64,000 nt of DNA from Pseudomonadota bacterium (GCA_023431345.1 JAEYWK010000199.1:9829-73828), one strand, 5' to 3'; positions 27,014 through 36,134 are shown, counted from the stretch's first letter. Made by a program: numbers and translations. The notes: generated by a model not told the origin, from the letters alone.

Positions 27014-28861
27014 TTGTCGGAAGTAGCGCCCAACCAGCCGAGTGAAGACGCCAGCCGCGAGCAGGTGCCGGCGTTCTACAAGCGCCGGCGTCGGCGCGGC
27101 GACGAGCTCGGCCAGATCCTGCTGCGCCGAGGGATGATCACCCCCGAGCAGCTGCGCGCGGCGCTGCGCCTGCAAGCCGAGCAAGGCGGTCACTTGGGCG
27201 CCCTGCTCAAGCGCATGGGCGCCTGCGACGGCCGAGCCATCGCCGAGGCGCTGCTCGAGCAGGTTCGCATCACGCGGGACAAGGGCAAGAGCCGGGAGCT
27301 CGAGGCGCGCGCCCGCGAGACCCCTTCGCTGATGGGGCTCACCGTTCACTGCCGGCCCCGCCTCACGAAGCTGATCATCTTCGGCGGCGACGTCGCCTCG
27401 CTCGGTCTCGCCACGAGCCTGGCGTGGCTCTTGATCACGCACGACGCCGCGGGGCGCGTGCAGCGATACGGCATCTGGGGGATCTTGCCGCTGTGCATCC
27501 TCATCTTCGCGTACGTCCACCTGTACGCGGCCACCCCGCCCTCGCCCCCCGAAGAGATTCGGCGCACGACGCTGAGCATCACCTTCGTCTGCGCCGGTCT
27601 GTGGCTGGTGTCGTTTTTGGCGCGAAGCGGCGGCTGGGATGGCGTGCAGCACTTCGCGTGGGTGCTGTCGTGGCTGGTGGGGATCCTGTTCGTGCCCTCG
27701 GTGCGCGCCGCGCTGCGCTACAAGCTCGCCAGCAAGCGCTGGTGGGGTCAACCGGTGGTCGTGCTCGGCGCTGGCCGAGTCGGCCGCGCGGTGGTGGGCA
27801 CGCTGCAGCGTCGGCCCCAGCTCGGGCTCAAACCAGTCGCGGTGCTCGACGACGATCCGCTCAAGCACGGTACCCTGCGCGCCACCTGGGGCGACGACGA
27901 CATCGACCTCGAGGCGGTCCCCGAGAGCACCGGTGAGCCGCCCAAGTCGACGCCAGAGACCCCCTCGGCGCGCAGCGCCTGGGCGAATTTCTCGCAAATC
28001 GAGGAGGTGCCGGTGCTGGGCGGGCTCGAGCTCGCGCCGGTGCTGTCGCAGCGCTTGAAGGTGCGCTTTGCGGTCGTGGCCATGCCCGAGGCCGACGCTT
28101 CGGCGCTGCTCGGCATCATCGAGCGCTACGCCGAGTCGTTTCAAAGCGTGCTCGCCATCCCGGACTTGTTCGACCTCGCTTACTTCGGGGCCGCGACGCG
28201 CGACTTGGCCGGCGTGCTCGGCATCGAGGTGCGGCGCCAGCTGCTGCTCACGGGGCCGCGGCTGGCCAAGCGCTTGATGGACGTGAGCATCACCGGGCTC
28301 GGCATGCTCATGGTGAGCCCGCTGCTCGGCCTGATCGCGCTCGCCATCAAGCTCGACTCGCGCGGCCCCGTTTTCTACCACCAGAAGCGCCTCGGCCAAG
28401 ATGGCGTGCGCTTCAGGGCGTTCAAGTTTCGGACGATGCACGGCGACGGGGAGCAGCGTCTGACCAAGCTGCTGGAGAGCGATCCCAAGCTGCGCAACGA
28501 GTACGAGGAGTTCCACAAGCTGACGGTCGACCCGCGCGTCACGCGCGTGGGCCGCTTTTTGCGCAAATTCAGCCTCGACGAGCTGCCCCAGCTCTGGAAC
28601 GTGGTCGTGGGGGACATGAGCCTCGTGGGGCCCCGGCCCTATCTCGAGCGCGAAATCCCGGAGATGGATCAAAAAGAGGCGATCATCCTGCGAGTGAAGC
28701 CGGGTATCACCGGTATCTGGCAGGTGACCGAGCGCAATGCCTCGACCTTCGAGCGCCGCTTGCACATGGACGTCGAATACGTCCGCAGCTGGTCGCCCTG
28801 GCTCGATATCTACGTGCTGGCGCGCACCATTCCGGTGGTGCTCGGCGGCACCGGCTCGTGA
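27014..28861 (+). CDS. Polyprenyl-phosphate sugar-1-phosphate transferase with N-terminal MshEN-like domain
   Basis: 615 aa from a TTG start. Family role: transfers the first sugar phosphate to undecaprenyl phosphate for exopolysaccharide. Order: an MshEN-like module at 31-85 (ELGQILLRRGMITPEQLRAA followed by LRLQ, then a second half LGALLKRMG), four membrane helices (about 117-237), a Rossmann-like domain with VVVLGAGRVGRAVV (248-261), and the sugar transferase (about 419-615) with RLGQDGVRFRAFKFRTM, SLDELPQLWNV, GDMSLVGPRP. MshEN modules are known in type II/IV secretion ATPases, some binding c-di-GMP. The fusion suggests allosteric control. Followed 120 bp later by the Wzc-like gene. Confidence 0.9.
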   Translation: MSEVAPNQPSEDASREQVPAFYKRRRRRGDELGQILLRRGMITPEQLRAALRLQAEQGGHLGALLKRMGACDGRAIAEALLEQVRITRDKGKSRELEARARETPSLMGLTVHCRPRLTKLIIFGGDVASLGLATSLAWLLITHDAAGRVQRYGIWGILPLCILIFAYVHLYAATPPSPPEEIRRTTLSITFVCAGLWLVSFLARSGGWDGVQHFAWVLSWLVGILFVPSVRAALRYKLASKRWWGQPVVVLGAGRVGRAVVGTLQRRPQLGLKPVAVLDDDPLKHGTLRATWGDDDIDLEAVPESTGEPPKSTPETPSARSAWANFSQIEEVPVLGGLELAPVLSQRLKVRFAVVAMPEADASALLGIIERYAESFQSVLAIPDLFDLAYFGAATRDLAGVLGIEVRRQLLLTGPRLAKRLMDVSITGLGMLMVSPLLGLIALAIKLDSRGPVFYHQKRLGQDGVRFRAFKFRTMHGDGEQRLTKLLESDPKLRNEYEEFHKLTVDPRVTRVGRFLRKFSLDELPQLWNVVVGDMSLVGPRPYLEREIPEMDQKEAIILRVKPGITGIWQVTERNASTFERRLHMDVEYVRSWSPWLDIYVLARTIPVVLGGTGS

Positions 28862-28981
28862 TCCAGGGCATCTGACCGCGAGCCGGCCTGCTCTAGGTCA
28901 AACTTTGCTCTGCGCGTTAGGTGAGTGCAAAATCGCACGCCCGAGGGCACACTCGCGTCGCCCGGCCTCAGCTACGTGTCC

Positions 28982-31522
28982 ATGAACCAGAGCCCGCCCA
29001 AAGCCTCCGCTAGCGCGCGTCCCCCCGCCGGGGCGTCGGATGCCGGGCGACTCATCACCGCTCTCGCCGCTGGAGGCTCGGTGCTCTTACTGTCGGCGAC
29101 GGCCGTCGTCGTGTGGCCTCGCACCTACGGCACCGAGGCGACCCTCGCGCTCGACGGTGGCGCGAAGGTCGATAACCCCGTCGCGCTCGCGGGCCGCATC
29201 GAGGCCGCGCTACTCGAGCGCGATCAGCTCGCCGGTGCCGCCATGGACCTACCGCCGGAGCTCCGTTCACCGGATCCGATCGGGCGCCTGCGCGCGGGCA
29301 TTCGCGTACAGGCGCGCGGCCCCCTCGCCTACGGCGTCGAGTTTCGGGGCAGCGATCCGCAGAGCGTGCAGCGCATCGCCAACCGCCTCGTCGACCGCGC
29401 CGTCGCGCTCGTCCCGAAGCTGACGGTGTCGCCCGAAGACGCGGCGCCAGTGCTCGAGCTCGCGCAGCGCACGCGCGCCGTGACGGAGTTTCTCGCTGCG
29501 CATCCGCAGCTCACGATCGAGGCGCCTGCCGGCAAGCCTGCCGCGGCCGGCTCCGACGGAGCGCTCGAGCTGCTGCACACCGAAAAGCGGCAACTCGAGG
29601 TCAAGCTCGCCACCGGCGCGACCGACAACCCCTACGCTGACCCCGCCGATGACCCGGCGCTGCTCGCGCGCCGCCTCGCGGAGCTCAAGGGCACGATCGC
29701 GCGCCGCGAGGCCGCGCTCAAGCAGCCGCGACAAGCCGCCCCCAGCGTCGCTCCCGACGTCGCGGCGAAGTGGCGCACGCTGCTGGCAGATCTCGCCGCT
29801 GCCCAGGAGAAAGCTCTCACCCCGAGCCCCAAGCCGGTCACGGCGCGCGTCACGGCGCGCGCCCCGCTCCCGCAATCGCCGCTCACGCCCAACCGGCTGG
29901 TGCTGAGCATCGTCGCGGCGCTGTTGTCGATGGCGGCGGCGATGATCGCGTACGTGCTGCCGCGTCGTGCTGAGCCGCGCGTCAAGAGCGCCGCGCCGCC
30001 GGCCATGCGCAGCGAGCCGCCCCCCGCCGCCAAGGCCGACCCCAGTCAGCCGCCGCCGCCGGTCCCGCTTTCCCCGAGCGAGCCGCCGCCCGCGATGGCG
30101 TTGCCCTCGACTGACGCCCCCTTCACGCCAAGCCCCAGCGACGCTCCGCCGCGCCCCTTCGAACGCACGCAAGCGCTGCCAGCGCCCGTGCCGCGCAGCG
30201 ATCCGCCGCCGCCACGCCCGGGCTCGGAGCCGCCCGGGGCTATCGCTGGTCAGCGCACGGTGGTGGTGTCGGCAGCAGGCAGCGATCGTCCGCCCGCTCC
30301 CGCCAACACCTACCGGCGGCAGACGTCCCCCGGTGGCCTGGAGGCTCCGGTGCTAGCGTCGGACGTCATCCCCCCCGCCACCGGCCCCGTCATCACGGTG
30401 AGCGGCCCAACGACGCACGGGCCTCCGGCGGCGCCGCTATTCGGCTCTCGTCCGCCACCTGGGGCAGGCAGCTACTCGGTGTCCTCGTCGCACCCGCCGC
30501 CCTTGTCGCCGGGCCAGCGCAGCTCGGTCGAGCGCCTCTCACCGCTCCAGTCAGCGCACCCGCCCCCTGCCGCGAACAACGGGACGGCGGCGCGCGGCCC
30601 CTCCGCGACCGGTGATTCGCCGCAGATCATGAGCCGGCCGCCGGCGCTCGATCCGGATGCGGAGCGCTGGGCCTCGCGCTTCGAGACCGTCCCGCCGCCG
30701 CCCGAAGCGCAGGCAGCAGCGGACGCTTCGCGGGCAGCCGAGCCGCGCAAACGTAGCGGGCGCTGGAAGACGCAGGTGATGGGCTCCATGGTGCCGCTCG
30801 AGGTCGCGGCCGCGCGCGAAGGGCGACCGCTCAGCGAGCCGCCTCCGGATGCGCCACGCTATGCCCAGCCTGATCCCGTGCCGGTGGCGGCCTCGGCGCC
30901 CGTGGCCGCCCCGCCCGTGGCCGCGACCCTGATTCATCACGACGTTCCTGCGGGATGGCAGCCCAACGTCGATCCCGCAGATCCGAACGCGCTCCCGCTC
31001 CGCGATGGAGTGCTCGCGCACGGCCTCTCTCGGCGATTGACGCTCGCGGTCACGGGCGACAGCGGCCCCGCGCGCGCTCGCGTCTCCGCGACACTCGCCT
31101 TCGCGCTCGCGAGCGCTGGCGCTCGCGTGCTGCTCATCGAGGCCGACTTCGAGAGCCCGCAAATCCACAACGCGCTGGCGGTGAACGCGCCCACCGGCGC
31201 GGGCTTCTCGCAGCAGCTGATGGCGCGGCGCCACGACAAGCGCCCGCGCCCATGGACGGTGCTGCGCTGTTCCCCGAATCTCGCCGTGCTCGCCGAAGGC
31301 CGGCTCCGCTCGCCGGGGCAGCTCATCTCCGACGACTTCGCGAGAGCGCTGCGCGAGCTGGCCGAGCAGCACCACGTCGTCGTGCTCCACGCCCCCGCCC
31401 TCGGGTATCAAGCGGAGCTGCGAGCGCTGCATGGCTTGGTGCAGGGCGTGGTGCTGGTGCGAGCAGGCTCGGCCAGCTCGATGCAGCTCGGTGATGGCGC
31501 CTTGCTGCCGCTGCTCGGCTGA
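28982..31522 (+). CDS. Wzc-like polysaccharide chain-length protein with degenerate tyrosine-kinase domain
   Basis: 846 aa from the ATG at 28982. Two membrane helices (about 24-45 and 307-328) flank a periplasmic Wzz-like domain with VDNPVALAGRIEAALL and coiled segments. Then comes a cytoplasmic linker of over 300 residues rich in Pro, Ser and Ala, and a BY-kinase-like fold at about 687-846. In active BY-kinases a Walker A with GKS/T, an acidic Walker A' and a Walker B are needed. Here the P-loop reads TGDSGPARARVSA with no Lys, A' is LLIEADFESPQ, and B is VVVLHAPAL. The Tyr cluster at the C-terminus is absent. Probably a structural or regulatory partner of export, not a kinase. Confidence 0.82.
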   Translation: MNQSPPKASASARPPAGASDAGRLITALAAGGSVLLLSATAVVVWPRTYGTEATLALDGGAKVDNPVALAGRIEAALLERDQLAGAAMDLPPELRSPDPIGRLRAGIRVQARGPLAYGVEFRGSDPQSVQRIANRLVDRAVALVPKLTVSPEDAAPVLELAQRTRAVTEFLAAHPQLTIEAPAGKPAAAGSDGALELLHTEKRQLEVKLATGATDNPYADPADDPALLARRLAELKGTIARREAALKQPRQAAPSVAPDVAAKWRTLLADLAAAQEKALTPSPKPVTARVTARAPLPQSPLTPNRLVLSIVAALLSMAAAMIAYVLPRRAEPRVKSAAPPAMRSEPPPAAKADPSQPPPPVPLSPSEPPPAMALPSTDAPFTPSPSDAPPRPFERTQALPAPVPRSDPPPPRPGSEPPGAIAGQRTVVVSAAGSDRPPAPANTYRRQTSPGGLEAPVLASDVIPPATGPVITVSGPTTHGPPAAPLFGSRPPPGAGSYSVSSSHPPPLSPGQRSSVERLSPLQSAHPPPAANNGTAARGPSATGDSPQIMSRPPALDPDAERWASRFETVPPPPEAQAAADASRAAEPRKRSGRWKTQVMGSMVPLEVAAAREGRPLSEPPPDAPRYAQPDPVPVAASAPVAAPPVAATLIHHDVPAGWQPNVDPADPNALPLRDGVLAHGLSRRLTLAVTGDSGPARARVSATLAFALASAGARVLLIEADFESPQIHNALAVNAPTGAGFSQQLMARRHDKRPRPWTVLRCSPNLAVLAEGRLRSPGQLISDDFARALRELAEQHHVVVLHAPALGYQAELRALHGLVQGVVLVRAGSASSMQLGDGALLPLLG

Positions 31523-31527
31523 CGCGC

Positions 31528-32292
31528 TCAGTCGTGACGGCGCGACAGCGCCTGCAGCGCGACTATCTTCACGAACTCCGGATCACGCAGCAGGTACCGC
31601 GCGGCCAAGCGCCGGGGCTCCCGAGCGAGGCGGAAGGCCCACTCGAGCCCCGCCCGCGACATCCACTCGGGGGCGCGCGGCATCGTTCCGGCTGCAAAAT
31701 CGACGGCGGCGCCGAAGCCGACCAGCACCGCTGGCGCCAGCGCCCGGCGATTACGGTCGCTGAACAGCTCCTGCTTCGGCGCGCCCAGGCAGACGAAGAT
31801 CAAATCGGCCTTGGCTCGCGCTAGGCGTTCGACGCAGGCACGCTCTTCATCCGTCGGGGTGAGCGCGATGCGCGGCGCGAGCGTGTCGACGATCTGCAGC
31901 GAGGGCAGGCGCTCGCGCAAGTTACGCGCGGCAAGCTCACCCACCCCCGGCGCACCACCGAGCAACGCGACGCGCAGACCTTCTGCGGCGGCGCGCTCGA
32001 TCAACGGATCGAACAGGTCCGACCCGGAGAGCTTTTCTGGCAGCGGCGTGCCGAGCAGCCGCGCCGCCCAAAGCACCGGCGTGCCGTCGACCAACGAGAG
32101 ATCGGTGCGCTCGTAAGCGGCTCGAAAGAGCGCGTCGTGCTGAGCCTGCACGATGTGGTCGACGTTGGGCGTGAACACGGTTCCGCCCTCACCCTCGCGC
32201 ACGAGCCGCACGATCGCGTCGAGCGCCTCGCCGCGCTGCAGCACATCCATCGCGAGCGCGCCAACCCGCACGCGGTTCATCGGGAGTGACAT
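31528..32292 (-). CDS. WecG/TagA/CpsF-family glycosyltransferase
   Basis: 254 aa from the ATG at 32292; a TTG one codon earlier is possible. GT26 enzymes add UDP-ManNAc-type sugars to a lipid-linked acceptor. Family motifs are FTPNVDHIVQAQHD, DLSLVDGTPVLWAARLLG with the catalytic Asp, GSDLFDPLIERAA, VALLGGAPG and FVCLGAPKQELF. It converges on the Wzc-like gene with five bases between and probably works on the same surface polysaccharide. Confidence 0.92.
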   Translation of the reverse strand: MSLPMNRVRVGALAMDVLQRGEALDAIVRLVREGEGGTVFTPNVDHIVQAQHDALFRAAYERTDLSLVDGTPVLWAARLLGTPLPEKLSGSDLFDPLIERAAAEGLRVALLGGAPGVGELAARNLRERLPSLQIVDTLAPRIALTPTDEERACVERLARAKADLIFVCLGAPKQELFSDRNRRALAPAVLVGFGAAVDFAAGTMPRAPEWMSRAGLEWAFRLAREPRRLAARYLLRDPEFVKIVALQALSRRHD

Positions 32293-32320
32293 CAACGACG
32301 CTAGCCGAGTCGGAGCTCGA

Positions 32321-32557
32321 TCACGCGAAGGTCAGGCGACCGACCCAGCTCGTCTTGCCCCACTTGACGGCAGCCTTGGCGATCTCGGCCATCGTCTCGT
32401 CGGAGGCGGTAGCGGCCGTCACTTCGACGCGCGGGATCGTCCGGAACTGTCCGACGCGCTGGTCATCCAGGATGCGAACGGCGTCGTACGTGCCTCGCTC
32501 GATCCGAACGATGCGGTACGTAACGCCAGCAACCTGAACCATACCCTTGACCTGCAT
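32321..32557 (-). CDS. Small conserved-looking protein of unknown function
   Basis: 78 aa. The ATG at 32557 is preceded by CAGGAGA at suitable distance, which decides against a longer reading from 32605. The chain MQVKGMVQVAGVTYRIVRIE is compact and mixed alpha/beta, ending KWGKTSWVGRLTFA, with no Cys, signal or membrane segment. It ends 28 bp after the WecG-type gene start, on the same strand, so the two may be cotranscribed. The composition suggests a real small soluble protein, but I recognise no family. Confidence 0.65.
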   Translation of the reverse strand: MQVKGMVQVAGVTYRIVRIERGTYDAVRILDDQRVGQFRTIPRVEVTAATASDETMAEIAKAAVKWGKTSWVGRLTFA

Positions 32558-32680
32558 TGGATTGCGCTCTCCTGTTTGCGCGTGCAGTGCGCCGCACACG
32601 TACATACTGCGGCCGGCCTCCTGTGGGAAGGGGAAAAACCCGGCAGCGGCGCGCGGGCGCCGTCCGCGTCCGCGTCCGCG

Positions 32681-32720
32681 ACTACCTTGCTTCGGGGGCG
32701 ACTACCTTGCTTCGGGGGCG
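32681..32720. repeat. 20-bp perfect tandem repeat, two copies, upstream of larE
   Basis: Bases 32681-32700 are repeated exactly at 32701-32720, preceded by three CGTCCG hexamers. The repeat lies in the divergent non-coding gap, 37 bp before the larE ATG, and probably arose by slippage. Confidence 0.9.
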
Positions 32721-32757
32721 ACAGACCACGAGCCGGCCTCGTGAGCGCGTCCGTGAT

Positions 32758-33615
32758 ATGCCTTCCTCCGTGACGACGTCCGCGAGGCCCGACCCGGGAG
32801 CGATGCTCGAGCAGCTTCTTACCCTTCTGGGTGACGCAGGCTCCGTGCTGGTTTGCTACTCGGGCGGCATCGACAGCGCGGTCGTGCTCGCTGCTGCTCA
32901 GCGAGCCCTTCCGGGTCGCACCATCGCCCTCACCGCGGTCAGCCCTAGCCTGGCTGATGCCGAGCACGCCGATGCCCAGCGCATCGCAGCCGAAATCGGC
33001 GCCGAGCACCGGCTCGTCCGCTCGAACGAGCTCGCCCGACCGGGCTATGCAGCTAACGGCCCGGACAGGTGCTTTCACTGCAAGAGCGAGCTGTACGAAA
33101 TTGCTGCTGAAAAGCGCCGCGAATGGGGGCTCGCGACCACGATGAACGGCACCAACGTCGACGATTTGGGCGACTACCGCCCGGGGCTCGAGGCGGCCAA
33201 GCAGGCGGGCGTGCGCAGCCCGTTCGTGGAGCTCGGCTTTCGCAAGGCGGACGTGCGAGCCGTAGGCAGGCTGCTCGGGCTCAGCGACTGGAACAAGCCG
33301 GCGGCGGCCTGCCTCTCGAGTCGCATTCCTTACGGTACCAGCGTAACTCCCGAGCGGCTCGCTCAAGTGGGCGGCTTCGAGGCGGACCTGCGCGCTCTCG
33401 GCTTCCGGCGCAGCCGCGTCCGCTACCACGATAAAATCGCGCGCATCGAGCTCGATCTCGAAGATCTGCCACGCATGCTCGACACGGAAACACGCACGCG
33501 CGTTCTCGAAGCTGGCAAGACTCACGGCTTCACCTACGTAACCCTCGACCTAGCGGGTTACCGCACCGGCTCGCACAACGAGGTGCTGGTCGGTCGCTCG
33601 CTGCGCATCGTGTAG
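32758..33615 (+). CDS. larE: ATP-dependent sacrificial sulfur transferase LarE
   Basis: 285 aa from the ATG at 32758, close to the usual LarE length; a longer upstream frame is low-complexity and rejected. LarE adenylates and then sulfurates the nickel-pincer nucleotide precursor of lactate racemase-type enzymes. The PP-loop SGGIDSAVV is near residues 34-42, CFHCK follows, and the sulfur-donor Cys lies in AACLSSRIPYG. PTERLAQV-like and ARIELDLEDL stretches complete the family pattern. No larA, larB or larC is nearby. The last codons and stop are duplicated just after the gene. Confidence 0.92.
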   Translation: MPSSVTTSARPDPGAMLEQLLTLLGDAGSVLVCYSGGIDSAVVLAAAQRALPGRTIALTAVSPSLADAEHADAQRIAAEIGAEHRLVRSNELARPGYAANGPDRCFHCKSELYEIAAEKRREWGLATTMNGTNVDDLGDYRPGLEAAKQAGVRSPFVELGFRKADVRAVGRLLGLSDWNKPAAACLSSRIPYGTSVTPERLAQVGGFEADLRALGFRRSRVRYHDKIARIELDLEDLPRMLDTETRTRVLEAGKTHGFTYVTLDLAGYRTGSHNEVLVGRSLRIV

Positions 33616-33637
33616 AGCTCGCTGCGCATCGTGTAGA
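33596..33637. repeat. 21-bp tandem duplication across the larE stop codon
   Basis: Bases 33596-33616 recur exactly at 33617-33637, and a diverged third copy may follow. The unit spans the last codons and TAG of larE, so a second in-frame end with its own TAG follows the first; readthrough would add seven residues only. Confidence 0.9.
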
Positions 33638-33690
33638 GCGCGTCTCTGGGTGTCGTGCGCTCACTGCGCAACGTCTCCGCATAACGGAAA

Positions 33691-33730
33691 CAGGGAGACG
33701 ACCGCACCGGATTCGGTGGGTGTCTCCCTG
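33691..33730. terminator. Stem-loop between convergent larE and pnp
   Basis: CAGGGAGAC (33691-33699) pairs with GTCTCCCTG (33722-33730), with an inner CACCG-GATT-CGGTG stem, giving an extended hairpin between the two convergent genes. No T-run follows on either strand. Probable bidirectional terminator. Confidence 0.65.
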
Positions 33731-33755
33731 CTGGGGCTACGAGGCCGCTCTGGTT

Positions 33756-35999
33756 TCAGCGACGGTCGCGGCGCGGGCCACGGTCACGGCCGCCGCCGCG
33801 ATCGCCGCCGCGGTCACGACCGCCACGATCACCGCCGCGGGGGGGGCCGCCACCCTGCTCGCGCGAACGAGCGATGCGCTCTTTCGCGCGCTCACCCTCT
33901 TCCCCTTCGGGGAACGGTACGAGCTCACGACGGGTCAAGCGCACCTTGCCGTCACGCTCGACGCTGATCACCTTCACCTCGAGCTCGTCGCCCTCTTTGA
34001 GGATGTCAGCCGGGTTCTCGACGCGCTCGTGCGCGATCTCGGAGACGTGGAGGAGCGCCTCGTTGTTCGGCAAGATCTCGACGAAGGCGCCGAAATCCAC
34101 CAGGCGCTTGACGGTGCCCTTGTAGATGCGACCGACCTCGGGCTCCGCCGTGAGGCCTTCGATGATCTGGATCGCGCGCTTGACGGCGTCCGAATCCGCG
34201 CTGGCCACCGCGACGGTGCCGTCGTCGTTCACGTCGACGCTGCAGCCGGTTTGGTCGATGATGCCTTTGATCGTCTTGCCGCCGGGACCGATGATGATGC
34301 GGATCTGATCCGGCTTCACCTTGACGGTGGTGATGCGCGGCGCCCAGCGATTGATCTCGACGCGCGCCGTGGTGAGCGTCTCCGCCATCTTGCCGAGGAT
34401 GTGGATGCGGCCGGCCCGCGCCTGCTCGAGCGCCTCCTCGAGCACCTTGCGCTCGAGGCCCTCGATCTTGATGTCCATCTGGATGGCGGTGATGCCCTTG
34501 TCGGTGCCGCACACCTTGAAGTCCATGTCGCCGAGGTGATCCTCGTCGCCCAAGATGTCGCTCAGGATCGCGACCTTGCCGCCCTCGGTGATCAAGCCCA
34601 TCGCGATGCCCGCGACCGGCTTGCGGATGGGGACACCGCAATCCATCAAGCTCAGGCTGGCGCCGCAGACGCTGGCCATCGAGCTCGAGCCGTTCGACTC
34701 CAAGATCTCGCTCACGATGCGGATCGTGTACGGGAACTCTTCGTGCGACGGCAGTAGGCGCGTCACGGCACGCTCGGCGAGCGCGCCGTGGCCGACCTCG
34801 CGGCGACCCGGTCCGCGCATCGGCTTGGTTTCGCCGGTGCTGAAGGGCGGGAAGTTGTAGTGCAGCATGAAGCGCTTCCAGCTCTCGCCGGTGAGCGCGT
34901 CGATCTTCTGCTCGTCGCTCGCGGTGCCGAGCGTGGCAGTGACGATGGCTTGCGTCTCACCGCGCTGGAATAGCGCCGAGCCGTGCACGCGCGGCAGCAA
35001 GCCCACTTCGCTGGTGATCGGGCGGATGGTCGTGGTGTCGCGGCCATCGATGCGCTTGCGCGTGTCGAGCACCATGGCGCGGACGACCGCGTACTTGCGA
35101 TTCTCGACCTCTTCCTTGACGAGCTTCTCGACGGTGGCGAACACCTCGGCGCCCATCTCGGCCGTCAGCGCCGCGATCACTTCCTTCTTGATCGCGCTGT
35201 AGGCGTCGTAGCGAGCCTTCTTCTCTTTGATGACGCACGCGACCTTGAGCTTGTCGTCGGCGAGCTTGGCGACCTGCGCCGCGATCGCCGGGTCGAGCTT
35301 CGGGATCACGAACTCGCGCTTGGTCTTGCCGACCGCCGCGCGCAGCTTCTCGATCAAGCCGATGACCTTCTGCGCCTCGTTGAACGCGAAGTAGAGCGCG
35401 TCGATGATCTCGGCCTCGCTCGCCTCGTCGGCGCCGCCCTCGACCATCACGATCGCGTCCTTGGTACAGGCGACGATCAGGTCGATGTCGGCCTTGGCGC
35501 TCTGGTCGAAGGTGGGCAGCGCGACCAGCTCGCCGTCGACGCGAGCGACGCGCATACCGGCGATCGGACCGCTCCACGGGATGTCGGAGATGTGCAGGGC
35601 GGCGCTCGCCGTCGACATCGCCAGCACGTCGGTGGGGTTGTCCTTGTCGGACGAGAGCACCGTCGCGATGACCTGCGTGTCCTTCTTGTAGCCCTCCGGG
35701 AACAAGGGACGCAGCGGGCGATCCATCAGGCGCGACGCGAGCACTTCGTAGTCGCGCAGGCGGCCTTCACGCTTGAAGAAGCCGCCGGGGATCTTACCGG
35801 CAGCATAAGTCTTTTCCACGTACTCACAGGTGAGCGGGAAGAAATCGAGGCCGGGACGCTCTTCCGTCGAGACTGCCGTCACGAGCACCATGCTCTCGCC
35901 GTAAGTGGCGAGGACGGCGCCGTGAGCCAGCTTGGCGAGGCGACCAGTTTCAAAGGTGAGCTGGCGCCCACCGACCATCACAGATTCACGTACGAACAT
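33756..35999 (-). CDS. pnp: Polyribonucleotide nucleotidyltransferase (PNPase)
   Basis: 747 aa from the ATG at 35999, preceded by GGAGGGAG and giving the usual MFVRESVMVGGRQLTFETG; a longer frame to 36056 is not needed. It degrades RNA 3' to 5' with phosphate as part of the degradosome. Two RNase PH domains (first starting near 10, second near 320 with LPRVHGSALFQRGETQA), a KH domain (IIIGPGGKTIKGIIDQTG) and an S1 domain (GRIYKGTVKRLVDFGAFVEI) are in order. The C-terminus has an RGG-type tail (GGDRGGRDRGGDRGGG), expected to bind RNA. It lies downstream of rpsO, the classic order. Confidence 0.97.
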   Translation of the reverse strand: MFVRESVMVGGRQLTFETGRLAKLAHGAVLATYGESMVLVTAVSTEERPGLDFFPLTCEYVEKTYAAGKIPGGFFKREGRLRDYEVLASRLMDRPLRPLFPEGYKKDTQVIATVLSSDKDNPTDVLAMSTASAALHISDIPWSGPIAGMRVARVDGELVALPTFDQSAKADIDLIVACTKDAIVMVEGGADEASEAEIIDALYFAFNEAQKVIGLIEKLRAAVGKTKREFVIPKLDPAIAAQVAKLADDKLKVACVIKEKKARYDAYSAIKKEVIAALTAEMGAEVFATVEKLVKEEVENRKYAVVRAMVLDTRKRIDGRDTTTIRPITSEVGLLPRVHGSALFQRGETQAIVTATLGTASDEQKIDALTGESWKRFMLHYNFPPFSTGETKPMRGPGRREVGHGALAERAVTRLLPSHEEFPYTIRIVSEILESNGSSSMASVCGASLSLMDCGVPIRKPVAGIAMGLITEGGKVAILSDILGDEDHLGDMDFKVCGTDKGITAIQMDIKIEGLERKVLEEALEQARAGRIHILGKMAETLTTARVEINRWAPRITTVKVKPDQIRIIIGPGGKTIKGIIDQTGCSVDVNDDGTVAVASADSDAVKRAIQIIEGLTAEPEVGRIYKGTVKRLVDFGAFVEILPNNEALLHVSEIAHERVENPADILKEGDELEVKVISVERDGKVRLTRRELVPFPEGEEGERAKERIARSREQGGGPPRGGDRGGRDRGGDRGGGRDRGPRRDRR

Positions 36000-36120
36000 G
36001 TTGCTCCCTCCAGCGGGATAGTCGCTGACGTGCGACGAAACGCCGGGCGCGGGCACCTCCTTCAGCCTCGATTCCTGGAGCGATGCAGCTGGCGCAGCGC
36101 TCCACGAAGCGAAGATGAAA

Positions 36121-36134
36121 GCGGGCAGGCCCGC
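36121..36134 (-). other. Small hairpin between rpsO and pnp
   Basis: GCGGGC-AG-GCCCGC is a perfect stem in the 167-bp rpsO-pnp gap; on the minus strand it is followed by TTTCATCTTC. It may be a weak terminator or an RNA-processing site. In Escherichia coli a hairpin at the same place is cut by RNase III and then by PNPase for autoregulation; similar use here is inference. Confidence 0.45.

Noticed and set aside
26768..28765. Long open frame antisense to the sugar phosphotransferase gene
   Set aside because: High GC keeps antisense frames open; the predicted protein is His/Arg/Gln-rich with no motif, while the plus strand encodes a clear enzyme.
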